The position numbers and the translations under genes were made by a program. From Lysinibacillus sphaericus (GTDB lineage: Bacteria; Bacillota; Bacilli; Bacillales_A; Planococcaceae), in NCBI RefSeq assembly GCF_002982115.1, contig NZ_CP019980.1:4224001-4288000 (forward strand): a stretch of DNA of 64,000 nucleotides. Direction: 5' to 3'. Below the pieces are notes generated by a model. It was not told the origin of the DNA. It did not search any database and saw only the letters and a program-made list of their open reading frames with translations. This document shows, piece by piece, positions 1-8,276 of this stretch (its first letter is position 1; every line of letters starts with the position of its first letter).

Positions 1-182
1 TCATCGCACCACGGAAAATCAAAAATTCTAGAGGTATAGTGCTGTGCAATATCCTTTGTACGATCAGTTGAGCCAGTATCAATAATATTGATTTCATCCA
101 CTACATGTTGGACGGAATCTAAACATCTTTCGAGCAAGCTTTCTTCATTTTTGACAATCATACATAAACTAATCGTTATCAT
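1..182 (-). CDS. Family 2 glycosyltransferase, N-terminal fragment (cut by window edge)
   Basis: The first 60 residues are visible and the gene runs off the left edge. The N-terminus begins MITISLCMIVKNEE and continues to INIIDTGSTDRT, the usual opening of a GT-A fold family 2 glycosyltransferase: a beta strand, the KNEE turn, then the DTGSTD nucleotide-binding segment. Enzymes with this start (SunS-like or TPR-containing types) transfer sugars from nucleotide donors to proteins, peptides or polysaccharides; the acceptor cannot be judged. The start at 182 is supported by a strong AAAGGAGGG ribosome site about six bases upstream. The gene is read leftward, with its promoter in the 183-255 gap. 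Confidence 0.85.
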   Translation of the reverse strand, partial: MITISLCMIVKNEESLLERCLDSVQHVVDEINIIDTGSTDRTKDIAQHYTSRIFDFPWCD

Positions 183-255
183 TAGGACCCTCCTTTATGT
201 AAGTAATATATGCAGGCTAGAAAATTTGCACGCTGTTATCTAAATGCACAAAAAA

Positions 256-281
256 AACGAACGGCAACTGCGCCGCTCGTT
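256..281 (-). terminator. Rho-independent terminator after the helicase operon
   Basis: The arms AACGAaCGGC and GCCGcTCGTT pair around a seven-base loop. On the minus strand the stem is followed by a run of eight T. It sits 8 bases beyond the stop of the gene ending at 289, so it closes the helicase/partner operon. Confidence 0.8.
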
Positions 282-288
282 CTCGCAT

Positions 289-1038
289 TTATAAATATTG
301 TGCTCGCCATTGTGGCTGCTCTTGGTCTGTAAGTTGCTGTTCTAGCTCTTCGTCCCATTTATTTAACAAAGTATTCCATACACGAACGTAGATAATATCT
401 TGTTCCTTATCGTAAAGAAGAAATTCTAGACATGGAATATCATTGATTTGTTTCGCTTCTGATGTCACAATGGTTTCGATTATTTTCTGCGAGCTTGATG
501 CTTCTTCCTCTCCCTGCTGTAAAGCTATAAGCAACATTGCCTCATCAAATTGTTCTTGTTGCTCTGCCTCTTTATCAACATAACGATAAGGAGCTGGCAA
601 CTCATCAAATTCCTCTATCTCGTCTTCTCCAACAGGGAGAATCGCTTGGTGGCATGGACTAAATAACAAAGTCGCTGTTTCGACTTCTAACTCCTCTTCG
701 AAAATGCCACGTGCCAACTGTTGTTGTCCTTTAGGGGTTAATGTATAGAAGCCCTCTGATTGCTCGATAAGACGCACGCGAGACATTAATGATACTAAAT
801 CCTCAATAAACAGTGGGTCTACTAGTAAAAGCTCACTTAACTCCTGCACATTTTGAAAATTCGCTTCCTGCATGCTTATTAACAGCATTTGCATCAAGAC
901 ATCCATCGTAGAGCGACGAATCGGCTCATATGTTACCTCAATGGTACGAATTGGAATGCACCAATCCGTTGCCTTTACTATTTTGACATGACGATTTTGT
1001 TGTAACTCTCTCATTAAACGTTGCTGTTTTTTCAACAC
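289..1038 (-). CDS. Winged-helix-like partner protein of the upstream helicase (unknown function)
   Basis: A 249-residue acidic protein that I do not recognise by name. Residues about 40-110 read like a winged helix: a helix with VLMQMLLISM, a turn, LSELLLVDPLFIEDLVSLM, then a wing GFYTLTPKGQQQL, as in restriction-type or MarR-like folds. The rest is glutamate-rich with a C-terminal strand-rich segment (CLEFLLYDKEQDIIYVRVWN). It starts two bases after the stop of the large helicase gene, at GTG (1038) or the following TTG (1035). The ribosome site AGGTGA lies inside the helicase's last codons, so the two are translationally coupled. This suggests a shared job in nucleic-acid transactions; the function itself is unknown. 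Confidence 0.8.
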   Translation of the reverse strand: MLKKQQRLMRELQQNRHVKIVKATDWCIPIRTIEVTYEPIRRSTMDVLMQMLLISMQEANFQNVQELSELLLVDPLFIEDLVSLMSRVRLIEQSEGFYTLTPKGQQQLARGIFEEELEVETATLLFSPCHQAILPVGEDEIEEFDELPAPYRYVDKEAEQQEQFDEAMLLIALQQGEEEASSSQKIIETIVTSEAKQINDIPCLEFLLYDKEQDIIYVRVWNTLLNKWDEELEQQLTDQEQPQWRAQYL

Positions 1039-1039
1039 C

Positions 1040-4000
1040 CTACATCACCTGTCCTTTATGATTACGTAAGCCATTGTAGGATTTCACCGTTGTTAAAAGA
1101 TTGCTGTACATATCACGTGTATCCTGATGTTTCGCACGTTTTGCAAACATATCAGCACTGCCGACAAGCATTAACAGTTCTCGCGCACGAGATAGCGCGA
1201 CATTTAACCTGCGATAATCTCTCGCAAAGCCAATGTCCCCTCCCTTTGGCGTATTCCGCACCATACTCACTAAGATGACATCCATCTCCATCCCTTGGAA
1301 CTTATCGACTGTGCCCGTTCTAAATTGGAGATGTGGTAACTGTAATTCTTGCTGAAGAAGGCGATTAATTTTCTTCACCTGCTCGCCATAGAAGCTAATA
1401 ACGCCTACACTTTTTTGTGCATCCTGTGGTATGCGACCAGCCTTTTTCGCTTCCATTACAGCACTATTTAAGTCTGTTAAAATACTGCGGATTGTTTGTA
1501 GTTCTCCTTCATTATAACGACTTGTGCCACCCTTAACTTGTTCCTCTAAAAACGGTCTTTCCGCTGGCATATCAATCCATAGCAAATGATCATCACGACC
1601 GACAAATTGCCCTTCTAAGCCATGGTCACGGGCTGCATCCGAATCTGGTAATCCACATTGCAAGCCGTTTTCTTCCTTAGCGTAAAATGGTGTAATGCTG
1701 TGCATGATTTTTTCATGCATACGATACTGCAATGCAAGCATTTGCTTATGTGTTGAAGGTAGGTTATTAAATAATCGCTCAAATAGCGACTCACGAAGCA
1801 AGCTTTTCAACTCTTGCGCCCCATCAAAATTAGGATTTTCTTCTAGCATTCCTTTCAATGTTTCCTCCAACGTATCATCACCAAGCAACGGAGGTAATTG
1901 ATGATGGTCACCCACTAAAATAATTTTTTTGCCTTTTAGCATTGGTAATAATAGCTCTGGCGGTGTAGCCTTCGATACTTCGTCGATTATTACAACATCA
2001 AACGTTGGATAGTTCTCCATAAACTCCTTGCTTGCCGAAGCAACGCATGTTGTGCCGATTACGTTGGCATGACGCACATACAATTTACGAATTTCATCTA
2101 AATCATATTCCGTAGCGTTTTGTAGCTTATCACGCCATTGCTCTTGTAATTTCTTACGTAGAGGTAACTGCTGTTGTTTTCGATGTAGCTCTTCTAAACT
2201 TTCATTTGCTGTTTGAATAGCTTCCTTCACTTCTTCTAATGTTCGCTCTGGCGTAGCTTGTAGCAATGTTGTTAAAGCCGTTAGTTGTTTTTCCTTTTTT
2301 AGTCCTTCTATATTAATAGCTTTAATTTTTTCTTCTAATTGCGCTAGCTCTTCGTCAATCTCTTGTAAGCTTGCCTTAGCTGTTTGATGTGCCGCTCTTT
2401 TCGGTAAAAGCTGTGTATTTGCTTGTTCAACAGCCTGAAGCTGCTGACGGGCTGTTTGCACAGAGGATTGCGTTGTAGTTACGAGCATTTTCAACTGCTC
2501 TACAGATTCTTCTGGCATAGTCTCAGCTTGGAACGTATTTGCAAGTTGTTGTAAACGCTCGGTATGAGCTAAATACGGCTGCAATTGACGCTGCAAGCTT
2601 TGTACATCGAAGCTTGTAATTGCACATTCTTGGTGTATTAAACTCGCGATATTTTTGCGGAGCGACTCAAATTCACGATCTTTATGCTCCTGTTGTTGGC
2701 GAAGTGCCATCCCCTTTTGCCACACAAAATCGCGACGCATATACAGTCCCAGTAAATAGCTTTCTAACTGTTCCACTGACGGTGTTTGCCCTTCTTGAAA
2801 TGAGGCATTTAGCTGTGCAAAAACGCCGTTTAAATTTTGTAGGGAAAACGATTGAACAGGCTGTTGACGACTTTTCGCAAGCGCCCGCTCTTTCCCATCA
2901 GGTGAAACCGACGCTTCAAGTTTTGCAATCGCTTTTTGTAGACGCGTATTTATGGTTGCCCATGCTTCTAAATCTTTCGCATCCTCTAAATGCTCTAGTC
3001 GTCGAATTTGCTGCGCTAACACAGGTGAAGGTTGAACTTGATAATGCTGTAAAAACCGTTGGATACGGTCATAGGTTGTTAATGAAGCGATATAATTTTG
3101 ACTTTCCTTCATGAAAAGCAATCGCTTATTTTCTTGTTCATATTTCACTTGAATATCTTGAAACTGCGTTGTGAGCTCTTGTTTTTCTACAAGTAATTCT
3201 TTATATTGAATAGCCGCTTGCCATTGCTCTATTTTGATGGTGTTGTCTTGAATCGTTTGTTGTAACTGTTCAGCGGATGCGTATTCAGCTACTATGAGCT
3301 CATGTGATTGAATAGCGGACTCTAACTGTGCAAGCTGTTTTTCATAATGCTCTTTTTGTGCTTCACTCGCTTCTTTTTCCGCTTTTGCCGTTTTTAACTC
3401 TTTTTTAAGCGATTGAATTTCTTTTTGTAAAATGGGTTCGTCGATTGCCGCTTGCTCCTTAGCAGCAATTTCCTTTGTTAGTTCTTCTAGCCACGCTTGC
3501 AATTTCGTTAGCTCATCAGTTGTTTTACTTATTTTCTCTTGTAATTCTTGTTCACGTTCAGTAAAAGCCGTAATTTCTTCTTCAACAGCAGCTAATGTTT
3601 GCTCACGCCAATGTAGGGCAACATTTTCCTCAATGAATTTTTTCCCCTCTTCTTCAATACTTTCTGTTCGGCCATATCGTAAAATACGAATTTCTTGATT
3701 GGAGAGAAGTCTTCCTAAGGCATTATCAACAGCTAAGTTTGACTGTGAGGCAACGAGTGTTTTTAAGCCTGCTTTTACGTTTTGCTGGCAAATCTCTGAA
3801 ATAACCGTTGTTTTCCCTGTTCCAGGGGGCCCTTGAATAACATACAAATCTTCTACAGATAACGCGCCGATGACAGCTTTCCGTTGATATTCATTTAAAT
3901 TATTATGAAACTCAATATCTTCACGAAGCTTTGCTGTACGGACAGTCGGACGCTTTTCAAATAAAATCGTTTCTAAGCTAGCATTTACTGCTTCACCTTT

Positions 4001-4822
4001 TTCAAGCTTTGTAAAGCCGTTACGTAAGCGTCGAATTTGACTTAGTGTCGCAAAATTACTAAAGCTTGCTTGTTTTGAACGCAAATTTAGCTGGTCTTTG
4101 CGTGCTTGCTCCTGTGCAAAAGGCTTTAAGTCAACTTCCACTGTTTGCTTACCCGCGTTCGCTTTTAACACTTGTCCAATTTCACCACGTACCCCTTGGA
4201 TGCTCACACTTAAACCTTCAAGTTGCTTCCATTCCTTCGCTTTCACATAGGGACATACTAGTGTTAAACGTGAAAAATCTTCATTATAGTAGCTTTGTTT
4301 AAAGTCCGTATGAATATCATCGATCGTCGCATCACGTTCTTGAATTTTTAAATAGCCTTCCCAACTTGCAATACGCTTTTTCACATATTCTGTCCGTTCC
4401 TCTGCAATCGGTAGCTCTCTAATTTTCGTGTGAAGATCAAGCGGGATACCAGCCCCATTATTGGGCTTTGTGACAAATTGCAATGCCGCTGATAAACGAC
4501 GATTCGTACTAATTGGACCACGCATATGTACAAAACGAATATTTGTTGCTAATAACCCTTCCACTTTTAACACACAATCCATAATCGCTGTTTTTCCGGC
4601 CAATATACTGTCTAACTTTTCATTATGCTCTGCATTAAAATAAATCGATAAAAACGTTTCACCAATTGTTTTTGCTTTTCTTTTTTCAATATAGACGGTC
4701 AATGTTTTTTGTAACGCAAAAAAGGCATGCTCATTTGCTGAGCATTCCTCTACCGCCTCCTTCGCCTTATTCGTCAAAATTAAATTACAGCGTTGTTTCT
4801 CTAGTAAAGCGATGTTCTGCAT
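1040..4822 (-). CDS. Large superfamily 1 (DNA2/NAM7-type) helicase with long coiled-coil insertion
   Basis: A 1260-residue ATPase. Walker A GPPGTGKTT is near residue 335, Walker B VVIIDEVSKA near 945, then VGDHHQLPP (motif III), QYRMHE (motif IV), GTVDKFQGMEMD (motif V) and RRLNVALSRAR (motif VI), in the order of UPF1/DNA2-like SF1 helicases. About 600 residues between Walker A and B are glutamine/glutamate-rich and heptad-like, an unusually long coiled-coil insertion. No Cas4-type cysteine cluster or PD-(D/E)XK signature was seen. The ATG has a GGGAGG site seven bases upstream. The winged-helix-like partner follows directly. A role in DNA repair, RNA processing or defence is possible; the sequence alone does not decide. 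Confidence 0.9.
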   Translation of the reverse strand: MQNIALLEKQRCNLILTNKAKEAVEECSANEHAFFALQKTLTVYIEKRKAKTIGETFLSIYFNAEHNEKLDSILAGKTAIMDCVLKVEGLLATNIRFVHMRGPISTNRRLSAALQFVTKPNNGAGIPLDLHTKIRELPIAEERTEYVKKRIASWEGYLKIQERDATIDDIHTDFKQSYYNEDFSRLTLVCPYVKAKEWKQLEGLSVSIQGVRGEIGQVLKANAGKQTVEVDLKPFAQEQARKDQLNLRSKQASFSNFATLSQIRRLRNGFTKLEKGEAVNASLETILFEKRPTVRTAKLREDIEFHNNLNEYQRKAVIGALSVEDLYVIQGPPGTGKTTVISEICQQNVKAGLKTLVASQSNLAVDNALGRLLSNQEIRILRYGRTESIEEEGKKFIEENVALHWREQTLAAVEEEITAFTEREQELQEKISKTTDELTKLQAWLEELTKEIAAKEQAAIDEPILQKEIQSLKKELKTAKAEKEASEAQKEHYEKQLAQLESAIQSHELIVAEYASAEQLQQTIQDNTIKIEQWQAAIQYKELLVEKQELTTQFQDIQVKYEQENKRLLFMKESQNYIASLTTYDRIQRFLQHYQVQPSPVLAQQIRRLEHLEDAKDLEAWATINTRLQKAIAKLEASVSPDGKERALAKSRQQPVQSFSLQNLNGVFAQLNASFQEGQTPSVEQLESYLLGLYMRRDFVWQKGMALRQQQEHKDREFESLRKNIASLIHQECAITSFDVQSLQRQLQPYLAHTERLQQLANTFQAETMPEESVEQLKMLVTTTQSSVQTARQQLQAVEQANTQLLPKRAAHQTAKASLQEIDEELAQLEEKIKAINIEGLKKEKQLTALTTLLQATPERTLEEVKEAIQTANESLEELHRKQQQLPLRKKLQEQWRDKLQNATEYDLDEIRKLYVRHANVIGTTCVASASKEFMENYPTFDVVIIDEVSKATPPELLLPMLKGKKIILVGDHHQLPPLLGDDTLEETLKGMLEENPNFDGAQELKSLLRESLFERLFNNLPSTHKQMLALQYRMHEKIMHSITPFYAKEENGLQCGLPDSDAARDHGLEGQFVGRDDHLLWIDMPAERPFLEEQVKGGTSRYNEGELQTIRSILTDLNSAVMEAKKAGRIPQDAQKSVGVISFYGEQVKKINRLLQQELQLPHLQFRTGTVDKFQGMEMDVILVSMVRNTPKGGDIGFARDYRRLNVALSRARELLMLVGSADMFAKRAKHQDTRDMYSNLLTTVKSYNGLRNHKGQVM

Positions 4823-4892
4823 GAGCTGCCCTCCCTTCCGAATTCACTAAAGTACTATTTTATCATATCGTAAAAGGATTTAAGAAAAGAAA

Positions 4893-4935
4893 AATCCCCT
4901 GCACAGTGATTTCCTTCCACTGCACAAGGGACTTT
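4893..4935 (-). terminator. Likely terminator after the FMN reductase gene
   Basis: An imperfect 14-bp stem (TCCCCTGCACAGTG against CACTGCACAAGGGA) lies between the reductase stop and the helicase start. On the minus strand it is followed by a T-rich run (ATTTTTCTTTTCTT). Confidence 0.65.
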
Positions 4936-5008
4936 ATAATATTGCAAAATTACGCATCAGTGTGACTCTTGCTCGTCATAACTGTTTAGGAACAGTACTT
5001 ACCTTTGT

Positions 5009-5569
5009 TTAATGTTGGTCTATTGTTTCTTTCGGTAATGATTTACTCATTTCACAGTACTGGACAAAAACGCGAGCCATTTCACGTAAACGATTATGAA
5101 CATCCTCGTCTACAATTTTATTGTCTGCATCAAAATGTGATGTATGTGTATAGACATAGTTTGGTGTTACGAGCGCACGGAAGTAGTCTAAAATTGGTTT
5201 TAGTTGATTTTCAACTACTAAATGGTGCTGATATGTGCCACCATTCGCTACGATAGAAACAGGCTTATAACGCATCGTTTTCGGATGTAAGAAATCGAAT
5301 GCATTTTTTAACACACCTGGAATTGAAGCTTGGAAAATTGGCGTAGCAATAATATACGCATCCGCTTCTTCAAATTTTTGTATCATTTTTTTCATATCAT
5401 CATTTAGTGGTGAACCATCGACAATTTGATGCTTATATTCACTAAAATGCATAATTTCTAAGTCGAAACTAGCATCGAATTCTTTAATATAATGCTCTAC
5501 TTGCTCTAAAATAGCACCAGTTTTACGCCCAAACATTGTGCCATCAACGAGTAAAATTTTCATATTCAT
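5009..5569 (-). CDS. NADPH-dependent FMN reductase (SsuE/flavodoxin-like)
   Basis: A 186-residue flavodoxin-fold oxidoreductase expected to reduce FMN or quinone/azo substrates with NAD(P)H in the cytoplasm. The first strand and phosphate-binding loop are ILLVDGTMFGRKTG. The segment ATPIFQASIPGVLKNAFDFL is the FMN-contacting TPxYxxSxPGxLKNxxD motif of the SsuE/YdeQ/ArsH group. A longer frame opens upstream, but the GGAGG site at about 5574-5578 supports ATG at 5569 (or ATG 5563, with better spacing). It is a single gene between terminator-like sequence and the oppositely placed end of the next gene. The exact substrate is unknown. Confidence 0.88.
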   Translation of the reverse strand: MNMKILLVDGTMFGRKTGAILEQVEHYIKEFDASFDLEIMHFSEYKHQIVDGSPLNDDMKKMIQKFEEADAYIIATPIFQASIPGVLKNAFDFLHPKTMRYKPVSIVANGGTYQHHLVVENQLKPILDYFRALVTPNYVYTHTSHFDADNKIVDEDVHNRLREMARVFVQYCEMSKSLPKETIDQH

Positions 5570-5686
5570 TTTGCCTCCACATTCATCTTCTACAATAATA
5601 TTGTAACAAATGAATAGAGTCACGGGAAGAATTGTAGCAGTCAAAACATGAAATTCAGTCTTTAGGCGGAATGATATGAAAGGTAC

Positions 5687-6529
5687 CTATTTTTCATTTT
5701 TGCGATGAAATGTTACCTCTTTGTCTACTACGCTTTCCTCCAATTTAAATTTATCTCGATTAATGATAACCTCTCGATTTACCTTGTCCGCTTCAGTTAC
5801 ATCTGCACCTTTTCGCTTTTGCCAATTAAATAGCTCCTCACGTGCAAACTCTTCGTGAACCACTTTTGGAAAATCCATTGTAGCTAGCTGTTGGGAAGGA
5901 TAGATGGTCACTGGTTGCTTCTTGCCATGTAACGCAATAACAAGCATCGCTTTTGCCACCTGTGAAGCATCGATAGCACGCATACGTTTTAATGGTCCTA
6001 TTAGCAAAGGTTTAGCAAGCTTTAACACCTTTTCCCCAGCCTTCTCACCAAAACGAAACTCATCTCGTTGCCCTACTAACAGAGATGGACGAATAATGGA
6101 TAAGCGTTGCATACCTAGCTCTATTAAAGCTTGCTCCAACTTCCCCTTCACCCGATTATAGTAAATTTTTGACCGTTCATTTGCACCCATTGCCGTTATA
6201 ACAAGCAAATGGGGAATCCCTTGTTTTTTCGCTAATGAAGCAATAGCTAGTGGAAATTCAAAATCCACTTTTTCAAATTCTTCACGTGAGCCTGCCTTTT
6301 TGATAGTAGTACCTAAACAACAATATAACTCATGAGCAAATTCAATATCCTTTTCTTCTAGTGTGTCAAAGTTACGAATCTTGACCTCTAACTTCGGGTG
6401 TTCATAGTGAAGCTTTCTTCGTGCAATAACGATGACCGAAACGTATTCATCATTTTCACATAACTGTTCTATGAGCGAGCTTCCCGTTAACCCAGTGGCT
6501 CCCACAACAATTGCCGAACGCATACCCAA
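5687..6529 (-). CDS. NAD(P)-binding atypical SDR oxidoreductase (YraR/HTATIP2-like)
   Basis: A 280-residue Rossmann-fold protein. The N-terminus AIVVGATGLTGSSLI is the glycine-rich dinucleotide loop; LYCCLGTTIKKAGSREEFEKVD and IIRPSLLVGQRDEFR are typical of the NAD(P)H-binding atypical SDR group that includes YraR and HTATIP2. About 60 charged C-terminal residues extend beyond the usual family length of roughly 210-220. The best start is TTG at 6529, eight bases after AGGAGG; the ATG at 6523 is 14 bases away. The neighbour upstream is divergent. The substrate is unknown; family members act as oxidoreductases or redox sensors. Confidence 0.85.
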   Translation of the reverse strand: MGMRSAIVVGATGLTGSSLIEQLCENDEYVSVIVIARRKLHYEHPKLEVKIRNFDTLEEKDIEFAHELYCCLGTTIKKAGSREEFEKVDFEFPLAIASLAKKQGIPHLLVITAMGANERSKIYYNRVKGKLEQALIELGMQRLSIIRPSLLVGQRDEFRFGEKAGEKVLKLAKPLLIGPLKRMRAIDASQVAKAMLVIALHGKKQPVTIYPSQQLATMDFPKVVHEEFAREELFNWQKRKGADVTEADKVNREVIINRDKFKLEESVVDKEVTFHRKNEK

Positions 6530-6741
6530 TCTCTACTCCTCCTATCTGCCTTAACATAGACGGTTACTAGATATGTATAGTATGAATAAGAATATAGCTT
6601 ATCCTCTCTATTATTCATCGGTATGACAAACGCCATTTTTGAAGTTTAACTACATACTTTCTTTATCTAATGTTAATTTTTACACATACTTGCCCATTTT
6701 TCACCATAATTTAAATAGACAGATGAAAGGATGGGATACAT

Positions 6742-7788
6742 TTGCAAAACGAAACACAAACAATAAAACCGAAAAAATCGATTGTTTTCATAATTGAAAG
6801 CTGTATTGATAAAGGGCTGTATCCTTTTGAACGGGTTGCAACATTGGCTAAGTTGCTTGTGCAAGAGGACGTTTTCATATTCGTCAAAACCCCTTCTAAT
6901 GATGGGATTCAAATTTTAATGCATCACAATCTTTCACCAATACTATTCGATCTTTTTGACGAATTACCTAAGCAAATCAAAGCCATACAGCCTGATTTAA
7001 TTGTCAGGGACGGTCGTAACTCCGAAAGTTGGCAAGTGGAAAGTTTACGACCATTCTGTAAAACGATGATTCATTTTGATGATTTTGGTGATGGTGGCCA
7101 AGCCTGTGATTGTGTGTTACTCGCACTCTATCAAGAAGTGAAAGATTATTTTCCATCTCATTATATTGGTGGCAGTTTTGCCTTTGCATTACCAGAAGCC
7201 TATCAACATACGGAATCATTACCTGATGTTAAAGTCTCTGAAAACCCTCCTCATATTGTTGTTGCTTTTGAGGATGGGGACGAGCATAACTTAACGTATC
7301 GAACTCTTCGCCACCTAACCCAGCTACAAATCCCACTACAAATTACAGTAATGATAGATGATAGCTATCGCCATGCGACGGATGACTTGCAAATGATGGT
7401 ACTTAGTCGTCGTAATACTGCCCTATTGCGTGATAAAGACGCACTTCTCAAATTGTTACCCAAAGCCGATGTCATTATCTGCAATGCGAACTATACACCT
7501 TATAAAATTGCTTCTTACGGTGTGCCTTGTATTACACTTGCACAAACGGAGAACGAGCTATTACATGCTTTTCCTCGTGAGCATAACGGCTTTATACATC
7601 TCGGTCTCGGCCGTAAGATGAAACAATCACAAATACAAAATGCGGTGATGGAGTTTTTATTGCATGAGGCTCGTAGTGAGCGGGCTGTAAAAAAACAGCG
7701 ACAGCTGAATCTCGCAAGTAATAACCAAACATTGGAATCATTATTACTCGATTTCGCTTATGATCGACATAATATCGCTTCAACTTAG
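6742..7788 (+). CDS. PseG/SpsG-like nucleotide-sugar hydrolase or glycosyltransferase
   Basis: A 348-residue protein with the layout of PseG (UDP-sugar hydrolase of pseudaminic acid synthesis) and the Bacillus spore coat protein SpsG. It has an N-terminal Rossmann strand (SIVFIIESCIDKGLYPFERVATLAKLL, where the family has GxGHxxR), a PDLIVRDGR segment, MIHFDDFGDGG, then a second domain with ADVIICNANYTPYKIASYGVPCITLA, matching the acceptor/UDP-binding GT-B half. The family histidine of GxGH is not preserved here. The start is TTG at 6742 behind GAAAGGATGG. No other sugar biosynthesis gene is adjacent, so its pathway is open. It is divergent from the SDR gene. Confidence 0.75.
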   Translation: MQNETQTIKPKKSIVFIIESCIDKGLYPFERVATLAKLLVQEDVFIFVKTPSNDGIQILMHHNLSPILFDLFDELPKQIKAIQPDLIVRDGRNSESWQVESLRPFCKTMIHFDDFGDGGQACDCVLLALYQEVKDYFPSHYIGGSFAFALPEAYQHTESLPDVKVSENPPHIVVAFEDGDEHNLTYRTLRHLTQLQIPLQITVMIDDSYRHATDDLQMMVLSRRNTALLRDKDALLKLLPKADVIICNANYTPYKIASYGVPCITLAQTENELLHAFPREHNGFIHLGLGRKMKQSQIQNAVMEFLLHEARSERAVKKQRQLNLASNNQTLESLLLDFAYDRHNIAST

Positions 7789-8000
7789 TGATTCTTTTAA
7801 GGTGAATATGATACAATATATTAGAATTTTTCACTTCTTTTCCCCTTGCTTCTAGTTGAATGTAGGCTAGAATTTTCAAGGGAGTTTAAAGCATCAGTAC
7901 CCGATTGATTTTAACAATTAAGCGGTGGAGGGATGATAAAACCTCCATCGCTTTTACACGCATTGGTAATACAAATGAAACGATAAAGGAGCGACAAACC

Positions 8001-8186
8001 ATGCCAACAAAAAGCGATATTGAATATCAAATTAAAGAATTAAAAATGGATTATATGAATTTACAAGGCGACATTGAAAAACTTGAATCTACAGGCCATA
8101 ATGACCAAGTCGCTAAAGCAGAGCAACGCCTAGCTAACATGGAAACAAAGTTAGCCGAATTAAACAAACTACTAGCAGAGCTTTAA
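8001..8186 (+). CDS. Small SE1832-like coiled-coil protein
   Basis: A 61-residue acidic helical protein (MPTKSDIEYQIKELKMDYMN...). Charged heptads run almost the full length and predict one coiled coil. It resembles the short, uncharacterised SE1832-type proteins of Bacillales, from memory. An in-frame extension upstream to 7905 exists, but the AAAGGAG site nine bases before ATG 8001 fixes the start. It lies just upstream of the ABC-F gene in the same direction, about 90 bases away, and may be cotranscribed. Confidence 0.82.
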   Translation: MPTKSDIEYQIKELKMDYMNLQGDIEKLESTGHNDQVAKAEQRLANMETKLAELNKLLAEL

Positions 8187-8276
8187 TATTTTGCATATTG
8201 CAACTGTATGTAATAACAGTCGTACAGCGAATCTATCTACACAAGACGTAATCGAAATTATGGAGGAACAACCTAT

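Noticed and set aside
2620-3114. 164-codon plus-strand frame inside the helicase gene
   Set aside because: Antisense to the coiled-coil region, no ribosome site, composition explained by the opposite gene.
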